DNA from: JAUVPY01 sp034412795
Lineage (GTDB): Bacteria > Chloroflexota > Anaerolineae > 4572-78 > NAK82
Assembly: GCA_034412795.1 (NCBI GenBank)
Contig: DAOUMD010000166.1
Coordinates: forward strand, 16,556-80,555
Reading direction: 5' to 3'
DNA: 64,000 nucleotides
Position 1 is the first letter of the stretch. Each line of letters begins with the position of its first letter. Shown here one piece after another: positions 7,439 through 16,350 of the stretch. Under the pieces are notes generated by a model. The model was not told the origin of the DNA. It made no database searches and was given only the letters and a program-made list of their open reading frames with translations. The position numbers and the translations under genes were made by a program.

Positions 7439-8596
7439 TCAAGTTTCTTCCCCATCGAGCAACAGCGTTAGTGTAAAGGTTGTTCCCTTCCCATCAACAC
7501 TGTAAACATCGATCAGCCCGCCAAAGCGAGTCACAAGTTGCTTGACGATGCTTAAACCCAGGCCGGTACCCGTAATGTCAGACTTGCGGGCATTTGGGGC
7601 ACGGAAAAACTCATCCCAGATGTGCGGCAGGGCATCTTGCGGGATGCCGATACCTGTATCGGTTACTGTTATCTTCGCCCGCTCCGGCTCTTCTTTCACG
7701 TTTACTTCTACCATACCGCCCGACGCTGTGTACTTGATCGCATTCCCAATCAAATTACTGAACACGCTGTCCAGTCCGTCCTGCGTGGCCCGGACAATTA
7801 TTATGATCTCATCGGGTGCGTTGTAGGTTAAAGCAACTTGCTTGCCGTCTGCCTCGGCTCTAAATCGATCAATCACCTGCCGGATCAGCGGTTGTAGCCA
7901 TACGCCCTCCAGCGGCCTTTCACGTTCGACCGTTTTAGTGGCTGCCAGGGAGAGCAAATCGTCAATGAGCTCCGTGAGCGTATCTAACCGCCCCTCAACG
8001 CGACACAATATATCTCGCTGTTGCTCACTGAGTTCGCCCGTCAGGCCTCGCAAAAGCGTTCGCAACAGGCTCTGTGCGCCTCCCACCGGAGCTCGCAATT
8101 CATGAGCGACCGTCAACATAAAGGCCGATTTGAAGTGGTCCAGCCGCTCCATCTCCTCTTTAGCGCGAGCCAGTTCGGCCGCCTGTTGTTCGATCGCTTG
8201 CAGCCGTTTGGCTTCCAGGGAAAGTTGCCTTTTCTCCAACCCTTGATTGACCGTCATAAGCATCAGGTCAGAGGTGAATGGCTTGGAGATAAAGTCGTAG
8301 GCTCCTTGTTTGGTAGCTTTGACTGCCAGTTCCACCGTAGCATAGCCGGTGATGATCACGATGATCAGATCCGGGTCTTTCTCCTGGATAGGCTCCAGCA
8401 GATCGACACCTCGCCCGTCGGGCATCATGACGTCCAGCAGCACCAGATCGAAATCGCCTTCTTGAATAACCCGCAATCCCTCTTCGATGGTGGCCGCCGT
8501 CTCTACCCTGAATCCTTGCGGCTCCAGGGCGCGCCGGCAGGCTCTGCGAATACCAGGTTCGTCGTCGATTACCAGGATATTAGCTTTGGCTTCCAT
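7439..8596 (-). CDS. Response-regulator/histidine-kinase hybrid (REC-HisKA-HATPase)
   Basis: 385 residues, soluble. REC domain first (about 6-120) with acidic pocket DDE, phospho-acceptor Asp55 (LLDVMMPD) and Lys in FISKPF; then a coiled linker, HisKA with the H box AHELRAPVGG (about 165), and HATPase with N box NLIGNAIKYT, DTGIGIPQD and GTGLGLSIV. A receiver placed before the kinase suggests it takes phosphate or signal from another kinase, plausibly the membrane kinase encoded just upstream (30 bp away). No output DNA-binding domain. Confidence 0.9.
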   Translation of the reverse strand: MEAKANILVIDDEPGIRRACRRALEPQGFRVETAATIEEGLRVIQEGDFDLVLLDVMMPDGRGVDLLEPIQEKDPDLIIVIITGYATVELAVKATKQGAYDFISKPFTSDLMLMTVNQGLEKRQLSLEAKRLQAIEQQAAELARAKEEMERLDHFKSAFMLTVAHELRAPVGGAQSLLRTLLRGLTGELSEQQRDILCRVEGRLDTLTELIDDLLSLAATKTVERERPLEGVWLQPLIRQVIDRFRAEADGKQVALTYNAPDEIIIIVRATQDGLDSVFSNLIGNAIKYTASGGMVEVNVKEEPERAKITVTDTGIGIPQDALPHIWDEFFRAPNARKSDITGTGLGLSIVKQLVTRFGGLIDVYSVDGKGTTFTLTLLLDGEET

Positions 8597-8626
8597 GTTT
8601 CGCCTTATAGCAGATAAGGAAGTTAT

Positions 8627-10615
8627 TTAATTCTCAATCCTAAGTGCTGCGGTCTGCCTATCGGTGTGTGCCAAGTGCATATCCGGCAAGCGCATCGGCA
8701 AGGTCACGACAAAGGTCGTCCCCTGACCGGCCTGGCTGCGGACCGTGATCTGTCCCCGGTGCATCTTGATAATGCCATACACGATCGACAGCCCCAGCCC
8801 GGTTCCCTTGCCCGGTGCCTTGCTGGTGAAGAAGGGTGTGTATAGCTTGCCCAGGTTCTCCTCCGGGATGCCACATCCTGTGTCAGCCACCAGTATTTCC
8901 ACCCACTGGCTGTCCACCGGCCGCGTCGTGAGGGTGATCGTGCCGCCGTCTTCCATTGCTTCGCTGGCGTTGTTCAGTAGATTGATGAAAACCTGTTGCA
9001 ATTGCGCCGGGTCAGCCTGGATGAGAGGCAGCTCAGGACTGAATTGACGCACGATCTCTACCTGCTCGAAGATCGGCTGCTGGCTGATTGCTTCGACAAC
9101 TTGCACTAGCAGTGCATTGATATCGGTCTCCTGGGTCAGTACTTCTTGCTGCCGGGCGAAGTTCAAGAGATCGGCCACAATGTTCTTGCAGCGGAAAGTC
9201 TCGTTGATGATCAGTTCCAGATCGTCGCGTCGAGGGTCCCCCTCACGCGCTTCGTTACGCAACACGTCGCTCAGAAGTAAGATGGTGCCCAGCGGGTTGT
9301 TGATCTCGTGCGCCACGCCGGCGGCCAGTTGCCCCATTGAGGCCAGCCTCTCCTTGTGCAGCAGTTCCTGCTGGGTTTGATGCAGCGTTTCTGCCATTTT
9401 GTTAAAGGAGCGTCCCAGCATGGCCGTCTCACCCGTGCCGTAAGGTTGCACGCGCACCGTCATATCACCCTGGGCCAGGCGGCGATTGGCCTCCACCAGT
9501 TCAGAGATCGGCCGGGTGATGGGGCGTGCGATGGGCACGGCGATGACCCCCGCTAATACGATACACACCAGGGCGATAAGTGCCACCCGTCTGTTGAAGG
9601 TTTGGACCAGCGCCTGGAACGCCGACTCGCGAGCGCCGACATACAGGCTGCCCACTACCTGGCCCTTGTGGTCGAGCAACGGCTCATAGCGAGTGATGTA
9701 CCACTCGTTCACCACGAAGGCGCGCCCCACATAATCCAGGCCTTGTTCCAGCACGACGTCAAATACTTCCTGGGATACTCGCGTGCCAACAGCACGTTCC
9801 CCCGCCGCAGTCATCACGTTCGTCGAAACTCGTAGATCGCCGAAGAAGATGGTCACCGTGTCCACGCCAGCTACTTCCTTGATGCGATCTACCAGCGTAA
9901 AGTTGTTGTTAAACAAGTGCGCTACCAACACGCCCCCAATGATACGCCCGTCTTCATCCTTTAGCGGATAAGCGCCAGCCAGGGATAATCCGGCTGTGCC
10001 TTCGCGGGTGTCAAAGGGTTGGGGCGCGGCTTTGGGCGTGTCTATCAAGGCAATGTAGGCCTGTTCCTCCAGCCCCATACGGATCAGCAGTTCGGCCGGG
10101 ATAATCTCCGTGGCTGTCTGCTCCTCTCCGGAAGACAACATCCCGGCGATAATGGGTAACTCGCTCCAATCACCTTGCGTTACCACCGGAAAGAGGTGCC
10201 CTTCCGGCGTAAGCGCCCGGGCCACCAGAGTCTCCCCCTGGGTGTCGAATACGGCAATCAGGTGAGCACTATTCCGGGCGGGTATCAGGCTCTTGTAGCT
10301 GATCTCCTGGTCGATGATATCAATCGCTTCAGGCCGTCCCTGAAATGCAGCCGGCAGGTTGTGGATCACCTGCGACTCGTAGACTATTCGGTGACCGATG
10401 CCCGCGATTTCTTCCATTTCGAGCTGGTAGAATGCTTCGGCCAGATCCATGTCGCGCGCCACTCGGGCGCTCATGGCGTCGTCCAGATATTCGGTGATCA
10501 CCCGCGACGTAACCAGTGTGTTCAAACCCACCGTTACGGCAGCCACCAGTGAAAAACAGGCGATCAGCACCGGCTGCAGTCGCCCTCCCAACAGTTTGGA
10601 AACTATGTGTCTCAT
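8627..10615 (-). CDS. Membrane sensor histidine kinase (extracytoplasmic Cache-like sensor, HAMP)
   Basis: About 662 residues. TM segment near the N terminus (PVLIACFSLVAAVTVGL), a periplasmic sensing region of about 300 residues resembling a Cache-type double domain, a second TM (ALVCIVLAGVIAVPIA), HAMP, HisKA with GVAHEINNPLG, and HATPase with NLLNNASEAM, DTGCGIPEE and GTGLGLSIVYG. I place the start at ATG 10615. A longer frame exists from TTG 10636, but that TTG is the end of a mobile palindrome. The same repeat supplies a GAGAAGG stretch upstream that may serve as ribosome site. Forms a signalling cluster with the REC-kinase and the response regulator. Confidence 0.9.
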   Translation of the reverse strand: MRHIVSKLLGGRLQPVLIACFSLVAAVTVGLNTLVTSRVITEYLDDAMSARVARDMDLAEAFYQLEMEEIAGIGHRIVYESQVIHNLPAAFQGRPEAIDIIDQEISYKSLIPARNSAHLIAVFDTQGETLVARALTPEGHLFPVVTQGDWSELPIIAGMLSSGEEQTATEIIPAELLIRMGLEEQAYIALIDTPKAAPQPFDTREGTAGLSLAGAYPLKDEDGRIIGGVLVAHLFNNNFTLVDRIKEVAGVDTVTIFFGDLRVSTNVMTAAGERAVGTRVSQEVFDVVLEQGLDYVGRAFVVNEWYITRYEPLLDHKGQVVGSLYVGARESAFQALVQTFNRRVALIALVCIVLAGVIAVPIARPITRPISELVEANRRLAQGDMTVRVQPYGTGETAMLGRSFNKMAETLHQTQQELLHKERLASMGQLAAGVAHEINNPLGTILLLSDVLRNEAREGDPRRDDLELIINETFRCKNIVADLLNFARQQEVLTQETDINALLVQVVEAISQQPIFEQVEIVRQFSPELPLIQADPAQLQQVFINLLNNASEAMEDGGTITLTTRPVDSQWVEILVADTGCGIPEENLGKLYTPFFTSKAPGKGTGLGLSIVYGIIKMHRGQITVRSQAGQGTTFVVTLPMRLPDMHLAHTDRQTAALRIEN

Positions 10616-10624
10616 AATATCAAG

Positions 10625-10690
10625 GTACCTTCTCAATGATTCGGGGTAGAGGCAAACACCCTGGTTCGCCCCTGCTTTTTGAGAAGATAC
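10625..10690. repeat. GTATCTTCTCAA-ended palindromic repeat, copy 1
   Basis: 66 bp bounded by GTACCTTCTCAA and TTGAGAAGATAC, with inner CGGGGTAG and CGCCCCTG segments. Same family as copies at 24234 and 55576. It abuts the 5' end of the histidine kinase gene. No coding capacity; MITE- or REP-like. Confidence 0.75.
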
Positions 10691-10738
10691 ATATCAAGAT
10701 GCCGGGCGCAGTGGTCTGAAAGAGATACCAGCTAGAAT

Positions 10739-11164
10739 TCAAATGTTTCTCTCATTCATCATTCGTTTTTCGTCGGTCAACACCCATTCGACCTTTTGCA
10801 CCAGATCATCTGGATCGATAGGCTTGTCCACAAACAAGTCCACCGGCAGATAGTCCATGTCAGGTTCAAAGCGCAGCGGCGTTGTGCTGTGAATAGCCGT
10901 CAACATCAGGATCGGAATATGGCAGAATTCGCCATATTCCGACGTCGGGTCCGGGTTGCGTAGCTTGAGTGCGACCTGAAAACCCTCGGTCTGGTTATTC
11001 ATCATCACGTCCAGGATGATCAGCTCGGGTTGCTCGGCCTTGATCAGTTCCAGCCCGTCTGTGCCGTTGGGGGCATCCATAACCTGGTGGCCTACGCCTT
11101 CCAGGCTCAAGCGTACAGCCAGGACGATATCTGCATCATCATCGATAATCAGTATCTTTGCCAT
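10739..11164 (-). CDS. Single-domain response regulator (REC only)
   Basis: 141 residues: acidic pocket DDD, phospho-acceptor Asp52 (ILDVMMNN), Thr in MLTAIHS and Lys in VDKPID. No output domain, so a phosphorelay intermediate or partner-binding switch. The loop after Asp52 is longer than usual (about ten extra residues). It lies between the two kinases and the NuoCD-like gene, all on the minus strand. Confidence 0.85.
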   Translation of the reverse strand: MAKILIIDDDADIVLAVRLSLEGVGHQVMDAPNGTDGLELIKAEQPELIILDVMMNNQTEGFQVALKLRNPDPTSEYGEFCHIPILMLTAIHSTTPLRFEPDMDYLPVDLFVDKPIDPDDLVQKVEWVLTDEKRMMNERNI

Positions 11165-11213
11165 GGCATTTTAACCTTTTCCGCACCATCCATCGGCTAT
11201 AAGTTGCGCACTG

Positions 11214-12563
11214 CTAGGCAATGCCCGCCTGGGTCAAGGGCACGCCTGCCAGTTGGTAGCCGGCCGCCAACTTGACCGCCGAGGTCATGTTGCACATGGC
11301 CGGCGTGCGCACCTTGACGCGCTCCGGCGTATCACCCCCGTTGCTCTTTACAAAATAAAACAACTCACCCTGGGGTGCTTCCACCCGGATGACGCTTTCT
11401 CCGGGTTTGATACGCTGCGGCACACCCCCAGTCAGCTCGCCGGGGGGCAGCGTGTCCAATATCTCACGCACGAGTCGGTAGCATTCAAAGAGTTCTTGAA
11501 TTCGTACCACAAAGCGTGCTTCCATGTCGCCTTGAGTGTTCAGCGCCATATGCACCCCGTAATCGGAATAAGCGGCATAAGGTGCCTCGACGCGCACATC
11601 CCGCTCCACGCCAGATGCGCGGGCCGTGGGGCCCACAGCCCCCAACACCTCGGCTTGGGCCCTGGTCAAGATATCGGTGCCACGCGTGCGCTGCAAGAAC
11701 CCGGCGTCATTTGTCGTTACTTCAAGGTAGTGACGGGTACGCCCTTCCAGGAAATCGAGACCCTCACGAACGGCGTTTTCTTGTTCTGTGTCTACGTCAC
11801 ATTTGACACCCCCCAACACGTTGGCCGAATGGTTGGCCCGGTTTCCGGTCACCCCTTCCAGCAGGTCCATAATAGTCTCTCGGTCGTGCCAGTTGTGCAT
11901 GAATAGCATGTCAGCCCCGGCCTCCCGAGCTGTGACATCCAGCCAGAGCAGGTGGTTGTGGATGCGTTCCAGTTCGGCGATCAGCACGCGGATCGCCTGG
12001 GCCCGAGGGGGAACCTCGACGCCTGCCAGTCGCTCGACAGCCAGGCAGTAGGCGGTGGCGTGGATATGCGAGCAGGCGTCACCCGTGTGTTCAAACAGGC
12101 CAAGGTTCTGTATCCAGTTACGCGATTCGGTGGCCTTCTCAATGCCTCGGTGCTCATATCCTGAGGGCAGCGTCGCACCCGTGACGATTTCCCCATCTAC
12201 GGCAACGCCATACACTTCGCTCAATTCGCGTTCATACGGCCCGGCGCTGGGAATTATCTCGCTCAGGGTGGGCAGGCTGGCTTTCTCACGCGGCAGGCGT
12301 ACCCGTAATGTGATAACGGCAGCTCCCACGCAAAAATGATACAGCACTTCCAGTTCACCAGCTTCCACGCCCAGGTCAAGACCGGTGATGGCGGTCAGGT
12401 ACCCCAGGCGTTTGACCCGCAGCGCTGCCGCAATGGGCAGCAGGTCATCTGGAGAGCGTAGTCTTGCGTCCAGCCGGTTGGGTTCAGGTCGCTTGATTTC
12501 GGTCACCCAACCCCAGGACCGGGCGATTTCAGTGGCTAAGTTCAATGTTTCTTGTGTGCCCAT
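11214..12563 (-). CDS. NuoC-NuoD fusion / group 4 hydrogenase large-subunit-like protein without full NiFe ligands
   Basis: 449 residues. A NuoC-like domain (about 1-130, ERELSEVYGV) precedes a NuoD/HycE-like domain with LPSGYEHRGIEK, ERIHNHLLWL and a region homologous to the first ligand loop. The usual CxxC there reads TGDAC, so only Cys164 remains. The C terminus ends AGYQLAGVPLTQAGIA, just where the second ligand pair would follow. The protein therefore looks like a complex-I-like or hydrogenase-related subunit without a NiFe site. It is an orphan: no membrane arm or small subunit lies nearby. Its promoter shares architecture with the nuoE operon, so the two are probably co-regulated. Confidence 0.75.
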   Translation of the reverse strand: MGTQETLNLATEIARSWGWVTEIKRPEPNRLDARLRSPDDLLPIAAALRVKRLGYLTAITGLDLGVEAGELEVLYHFCVGAAVITLRVRLPREKASLPTLSEIIPSAGPYERELSEVYGVAVDGEIVTGATLPSGYEHRGIEKATESRNWIQNLGLFEHTGDACSHIHATAYCLAVERLAGVEVPPRAQAIRVLIAELERIHNHLLWLDVTAREAGADMLFMHNWHDRETIMDLLEGVTGNRANHSANVLGGVKCDVDTEQENAVREGLDFLEGRTRHYLEVTTNDAGFLQRTRGTDILTRAQAEVLGAVGPTARASGVERDVRVEAPYAAYSDYGVHMALNTQGDMEARFVVRIQELFECYRLVREILDTLPPGELTGGVPQRIKPGESVIRVEAPQGELFYFVKSNGGDTPERVKVRTPAMCNMTSAVKLAAGYQLAGVPLTQAGIA

Positions 12564-12688
12564 ATAATCTACTTCTCATGTTCGGCTCAGAAGTTCTCTT
12601 TCTTTGTCCTAGTTTAGACACTTCGTGTAACAAGTGCCGTTACAAAGTAGTTACAAACCGGTGACAAGAATCTGAATGACGCAAGGGG

Positions 12689-12753
12689 CGTGAATTCTGT
12701 CACAATAAAATATACTATCACACATATTCAAAATGGTCATATGCCGAATGTCA
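12689..12753 (-). promoter_or_regulatory. Promoter and dyads of the NuoCD-like gene
   Basis: On the minus strand: TGACATTCGGCA (12742-12753), -35-like ATGACC (12735-12740), 17-bp spacer, -10 TAGTAT (12712-12717), then the CRP/FNR-type site TGTGACAGAATTCACG (12689-12704) over the predicted start. The arrangement copies the nuoE promoter to within 1-2 bp. The leader to the start codon is about 125 nt. Confidence 0.6.
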
Positions 12754-12875
12754 CCCTAAGGATTGAGAATTATAACTTCCTAAATGCAAGTGAAATACTA
12801 GCCTGATTCAGTCGGCTAATGGGTAAGTTATTAAATCCTTAGTTCTAGGCTGCGATGGTTGTCAGCTCAACGCTC

Positions 12876-12904
12876 TTGACAGTCGATTACTAATGTGCTA
12901 AACT
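12876..12904 (+). promoter_or_regulatory. Sigma-70 promoter of the arginine operon
   Basis: TTGACA (12876-12881), 17-bp spacer, TAAACT (12899-12904). It is followed by a leader of about 265 nt that contains a terminator hairpin before argC. Confidence 0.8.
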
Positions 12905-12910
12905 CTGCGT

Positions 12911-13114
12911 CACAATAATTATGGTGGAACGACCCCACTCTTCGGATATCTATCCTATGGATATGGACATCCACATTCTAGCCACCTCGCTGCCCAGGAG
13001 GTTGCGCAGGAGCCAGCCGGACAAATAGTCTGGATAGGCTTGTTTGGGGTTCCAGTTCCCAACCGAAGGGCGTTGTTGCCAGCCTTCCAGATACGGAGGC
13101 TGGCCTTTTTGTTT
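12911..13114 (+). promoter_or_regulatory. arg leader with intrinsic terminator (attenuator)
   Basis: A leader of about 200 nt ends in a terminator: GCCAGCC (13078-13084) pairs with GGCTGGC (13098-13104), the inner stem is TCC/GGA, then CTTTTTGTTT. The same GCCAGCC word occurs earlier (13012-13018) and could pair with the 3' arm instead, giving an alternative fold. That supports conditional termination upstream of argC. I could not match it to a known riboswitch; the GGTGGAACGACC word near the 5' end is not placed as in a T-box. Confidence 0.6.
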
Positions 13115-13178
13115 AGGTGCAAGGATTACCCTAAAAACTTTCGGGAAGCACCACTAGGGCTGTATAGGGAGGCGTAAC

Positions 13179-14195
13179 GTGATCAAAGTCGGCGTCTACG
13201 GAGCTACCGGATACACGGGTTTTGAGTTGATCCGTATTCTGCGGCGACACCCCGACGTATCCCTGGCCTTTGCCACGTCGGAGACTTGGGCCGGCGGCCG
13301 CTTGAGCGATGTGTTCCCGGTCCCGTATGATCTGCCTCTAGTTTCGGGAGCGGAGGCCGATCCGGGGACCGTCGAGGCGGTCTTTTGTTGCCTGCCCCAC
13401 GGTGCGGCGATGGCGTCCGTAGCTGCCGCTCGCGCGGCGGGGGCCAGGGTGATTGACCTCTCGGCCGACTTTCGACTGAGTGATAGGGCGCTCTACGAGA
13501 AGTGGTATGGGCTGGCGCACGCCGCACCTCGACTGTTGCAAGAGGCGGTCTATGGCCTGCCCGAGATCTACCGGGACCAGGTGGCGGAGGCGTCGCTGGT
13601 AGCCAATCCTGGTTGTTATCCGACCAGTGTTGTGTTGGCGCTTTACCCCTTGCTCCAGGCCGGGCTCATCGCCGACGGTCCCATCATTGCCGACAGCAAG
13701 TCAGGCGTGAGCGGCGCTGGCCGCAAACCTAGCCTGAAGACCCACTTTGTCGAAGTTGACGACAACTTCTCACCCTACAATATCGGTCGTGCCCACCGCC
13801 ATCTGCCCGAGATGGCCCAAGAAGTTGGACGCCTGGGCGGCGAAGGGGGAGCGCTCATATTTTCCCCACATCTCACCCCCGTGTCGCGTGGTATTCTGTC
13901 CACCATCTATGTCCCCCTCTCACCCTCAGTTACGGTCCAAAGTTTACATAACGTTTACCGTGAGGTTTATGCCGATGAGCCATTCATATGGCTCTTGCCG
14001 GAGGGCCAGTTGGCAACCATGGCCCACGCCGTGCATACCAATTGTTGTGCCCTGTCGCTGACACTCGCCGGGCCAGGACAGCTCATTCTTTGCTCAGCCA
14101 TTGACAACCTGCTGAAGGGGGCCGCCGGGCAGGCCGTACAGAACTTCAATTTGATGTTTGGTCTGGAAGAAACGTTGGGGCTGGTGGACTTATGA
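13179..14195 (+). CDS. argC: N-acetyl-gamma-glutamyl-phosphate reductase
   Basis: 338 residues, normal length. NADPH-binding GVYGATGYTGFEL at the N terminus; active-site Cys in VANPGCYPTSV; GLPEIY and HRHLPEM are family signatures. It reduces acetylglutamyl phosphate to the semialdehyde in arginine synthesis. GTG start with GGGAGGCG upstream. Its last 4 bp overlap argB. Confidence 0.95.
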   Translation: MIKVGVYGATGYTGFELIRILRRHPDVSLAFATSETWAGGRLSDVFPVPYDLPLVSGAEADPGTVEAVFCCLPHGAAMASVAAARAAGARVIDLSADFRLSDRALYEKWYGLAHAAPRLLQEAVYGLPEIYRDQVAEASLVANPGCYPTSVVLALYPLLQAGLIADGPIIADSKSGVSGAGRKPSLKTHFVEVDDNFSPYNIGRAHRHLPEMAQEVGRLGGEGGALIFSPHLTPVSRGILSTIYVPLSPSVTVQSLHNVYREVYADEPFIWLLPEGQLATMAHAVHTNCCALSLTLAGPGQLILCSAIDNLLKGAAGQAVQNFNLMFGLEETLGLVDL

Positions 14196-14971
14196 CCCGA
14201 GTTATCAAAGTCGGCGGCAATGAGCTGGATGATCCCATATTCGTCAAGGGGTTGGTTCGGACCGTAAAGGCATTGCCCGACCCGCCGGTGCTGGTACACG
14301 GCGGCGGCAAGGAGATCCGCTCCCTACAGGAACGCCTGGGCTTGGAGCCGCAATATGTTGACGGTCTGCGTGTTACTGACCAGGAATCGCTGGCCGTGGT
14401 TCAAATGGTGCTGGCCGGGCGCGTCAACAAGCGGCTGGTCGCCTCGCTTACCGCCGAGGGGGTGGATGCTTTTGGCATGTCGGGCGTTGACCGGGGCGCG
14501 ATCAAGGCAGAGAAGCTGGAGCACCCGGCCGGCGACCTGGGCTGGGTGGGCCGTATCGTTGCCGTGCGGACTGAGGTATTCGAGCGTTTGCTGGATGATG
14601 GCATTACAGCCGTTCTTTCTCCCATCTGTTGGGGACCGGACGGGAGCATGTTCAACGTGAATGCCGATCACGTGGCCTTAGCCGTTGCCAGCGCCTTGGG
14701 CGCTGAGACATTGGTCTTTGTGTCCAACGTGCCCGGTGTCATGGCCGGCGACCAATTGATTGAGCATATCAACTCTGACCACGCCGAGACCCTCATCGCC
14801 GATGGAGTCGTCTTCGGCGGCATGGTGCCCAAAGTCCGCTCCGCGCTGGAGGCCGTCGCCGCTGGCGTAAATGCGGTCTGTATCACCAATCTCGATGGCC
14901 TGGCCAAAGGTACCGGAACCGTAGTCACTGCTAACCTCCAACCCCCAGTTCCTGGCATCCAGAATCCATAG
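14192..14971 (+). CDS. argB: Acetylglutamate kinase (acetylaminoadipate kinase-like variant possible)
   Basis: 259 residues of the amino-acid kinase family: IKVGGNELDD, VLVHGGGKEI, NVNADHVALAVA and GGMVPKVRSALEA. Phosphorylates the gamma-carboxylate of N-acetylglutamate. Somewhat short for ArgB, closer in size to LysZ-type kinases, but the adjacent argJ and absence of a LysW gene favour arginine. Overlaps argC (ATGA) and precedes argD by 9 bp with AGGAGGAAATC as ribosome site. Confidence 0.88.
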   Translation: MTRVIKVGGNELDDPIFVKGLVRTVKALPDPPVLVHGGGKEIRSLQERLGLEPQYVDGLRVTDQESLAVVQMVLAGRVNKRLVASLTAEGVDAFGMSGVDRGAIKAEKLEHPAGDLGWVGRIVAVRTEVFERLLDDGITAVLSPICWGPDGSMFNVNADHVALAVASALGAETLVFVSNVPGVMAGDQLIEHINSDHAETLIADGVVFGGMVPKVRSALEAVAAGVNAVCITNLDGLAKGTGTVVTANLQPPVPGIQNP

Positions 14972-14980
14972 GAGGAAATC

Positions 14981-16195
14981 ATGAACGCAACCGACGTAAT
15001 CGCCCTGGAACAGAAATACGTGCTACACACCTACAATCGCCCCGAGTTTGTGCTGGTGCGTGGAGAGGGTGCGCGGGTCTTCGACAGTGAGGGGCGTGCC
15101 TATCTTGATGGCGTCTCGGGTATCGCCGTCAACGCCCTGGGATACCGGGACCCTCAAGTGGTGGCCACCATTCAGGCCGCTGCCGAGGGCCTGATCCACG
15201 TCTCGAACCTGTATCACACTCAACCCCACGCTTCACTGGCCCGCTCACTGGTGGAGGAATCTTTCGCCGACCGGGTCTTCTTTTGTAACTCGGGAACCGA
15301 GGCCGTGGAGGGGGCGTTAAAATTCGCCCGCAAGGTTGCCCAACAGCGATCTGCCGGCGGCGAAAGCAAGACTCAGATCGTGGCTTTCACCAACTCCTTC
15401 CACGGGCGCACCATGGGAGCCCTCTCCACCACGGCCACCGAGAAGTACCGCGCCCCCTTCGAGCCGCTAATCCCCGGCGTGCACTTTGTAACTTTCAACG
15501 ATCTGGCCGCTGCCGAGGCGGCTATCACCGACCAGGTGTGCGCCGTCATCGTGGAACCCGTGCAAGGGGAGGGGGGCGTTAACCTCGCCACGCCCGACTT
15601 CTTGGAGTGCGTCCGTGCTGCTTGCGAGCAGGCCGGCGCGTTGCTCATCTTCGACGAGATCCAATGTGGTTTGGGGCGCACCGGTCACCTGTGGGCGCAC
15701 CAGGCCTACGGAGTGTCGCCCGATCTCATGACCCTGGCCAAACCCCTGGCCGGCGGCTTGCCTATGGGGGCCGTGCTGATGACCCAGGCGGTGGCGGATG
15801 TGATGGGGCCGGGTGACCACGGCAGCACCTTTGCCGCCGGGCCGCTGGTGTGCCAGGTGGCTCAGGTCGTGCTGGACCGGGTATCCGATCCCGATTTCTT
15901 GGCCGGCGTACGTGATAAGGGCCAGCATCTCGGCCAACGCTTATCCGCGCTCGTCGAGTCTCAACCGCTGGCGCTAGAGGCACGTGGCGCAGGCCTGATG
16001 TGGGGCATCCAATGCCAGGTAGAGGCAGCGCCCATCGTCGAGGCCGGCTACCAGCACGGCATCCTGGTCTGCCTCGCCGGTCCCCACGTCGTGCGTCTCC
16101 TACCGCCCCTGACCATCACCCAAACCGAATTAGACGAACTCGTAGACCGCCTGGCCGCCGCATTCGAATGGGCAAATGAGCAAATCAGCAAATAG
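14981..16195 (+). CDS. argD: Acetylornithine aminotransferase
   Basis: 404 residues, class III PLP aminotransferase. Visible: FCNSGTEAVEGALKFAR, FHGRTMGALSTT, VEPVQGEGGV, FDEIQCGLGRTG and the PLP lysine in TLAKPLAGGLPMG. Converts acetylglutamate semialdehyde to acetylornithine. The gene's last codons already read into a CAAAT-type repeat array (tail ANEQISK). Confidence 0.93.
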   Translation: MNATDVIALEQKYVLHTYNRPEFVLVRGEGARVFDSEGRAYLDGVSGIAVNALGYRDPQVVATIQAAAEGLIHVSNLYHTQPHASLARSLVEESFADRVFFCNSGTEAVEGALKFARKVAQQRSAGGESKTQIVAFTNSFHGRTMGALSTTATEKYRAPFEPLIPGVHFVTFNDLAAAEAAITDQVCAVIVEPVQGEGGVNLATPDFLECVRAACEQAGALLIFDEIQCGLGRTGHLWAHQAYGVSPDLMTLAKPLAGGLPMGAVLMTQAVADVMGPGDHGSTFAAGPLVCQVAQVVLDRVSDPDFLAGVRDKGQHLGQRLSALVESQPLALEARGAGLMWGIQCQVEAAPIVEAGYQHGILVCLAGPHVVRLLPPLTITQTELDELVDRLAAAFEWANEQISK

Positions 16196-16350
16196 GCAAA
16201 TCAGCAAATAGGCAAATAGGCAAATCAGCAAATAGGCAAATCAGCAAATGAGCAAATCAACCAACCAACTAACCAACCAACCAACTAACCAACCACCCAC
16301 CCAACCAACAAACAAACCAACAAACAAACCACCCCACCCACCCACCCAAC
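16170..16350. repeat. CAAATxxG and CCAA short-word arrays between argD and argA
   Basis: 16170-16256 is built from repeats of GGCAAAT/CAGCAAAT words; 16257-16350 from CCAA, CCAACTAA and CCACC words. The arrays run through the argD 3' end and the 5' end of the argA-type gene. Low-complexity, purine/pyrimidine-biased; no gene of its own. Confidence 0.85.

Noticed and set aside
11190..11216. Read-through of the NuoCD-like TAG stop to regain a Cys-containing C terminus
   Set aside because: The next codons read Q-C-A-T but do not restore the DPCxxC pattern, and no recoding signal is visible.
12911..13114. T-box riboswitch before argC
   Set aside because: The GGTGGAACGACC word resembles the T-box core but is at the 5' end, not in an antiterminator next to the terminator; no specifier loop could be drawn with confidence.
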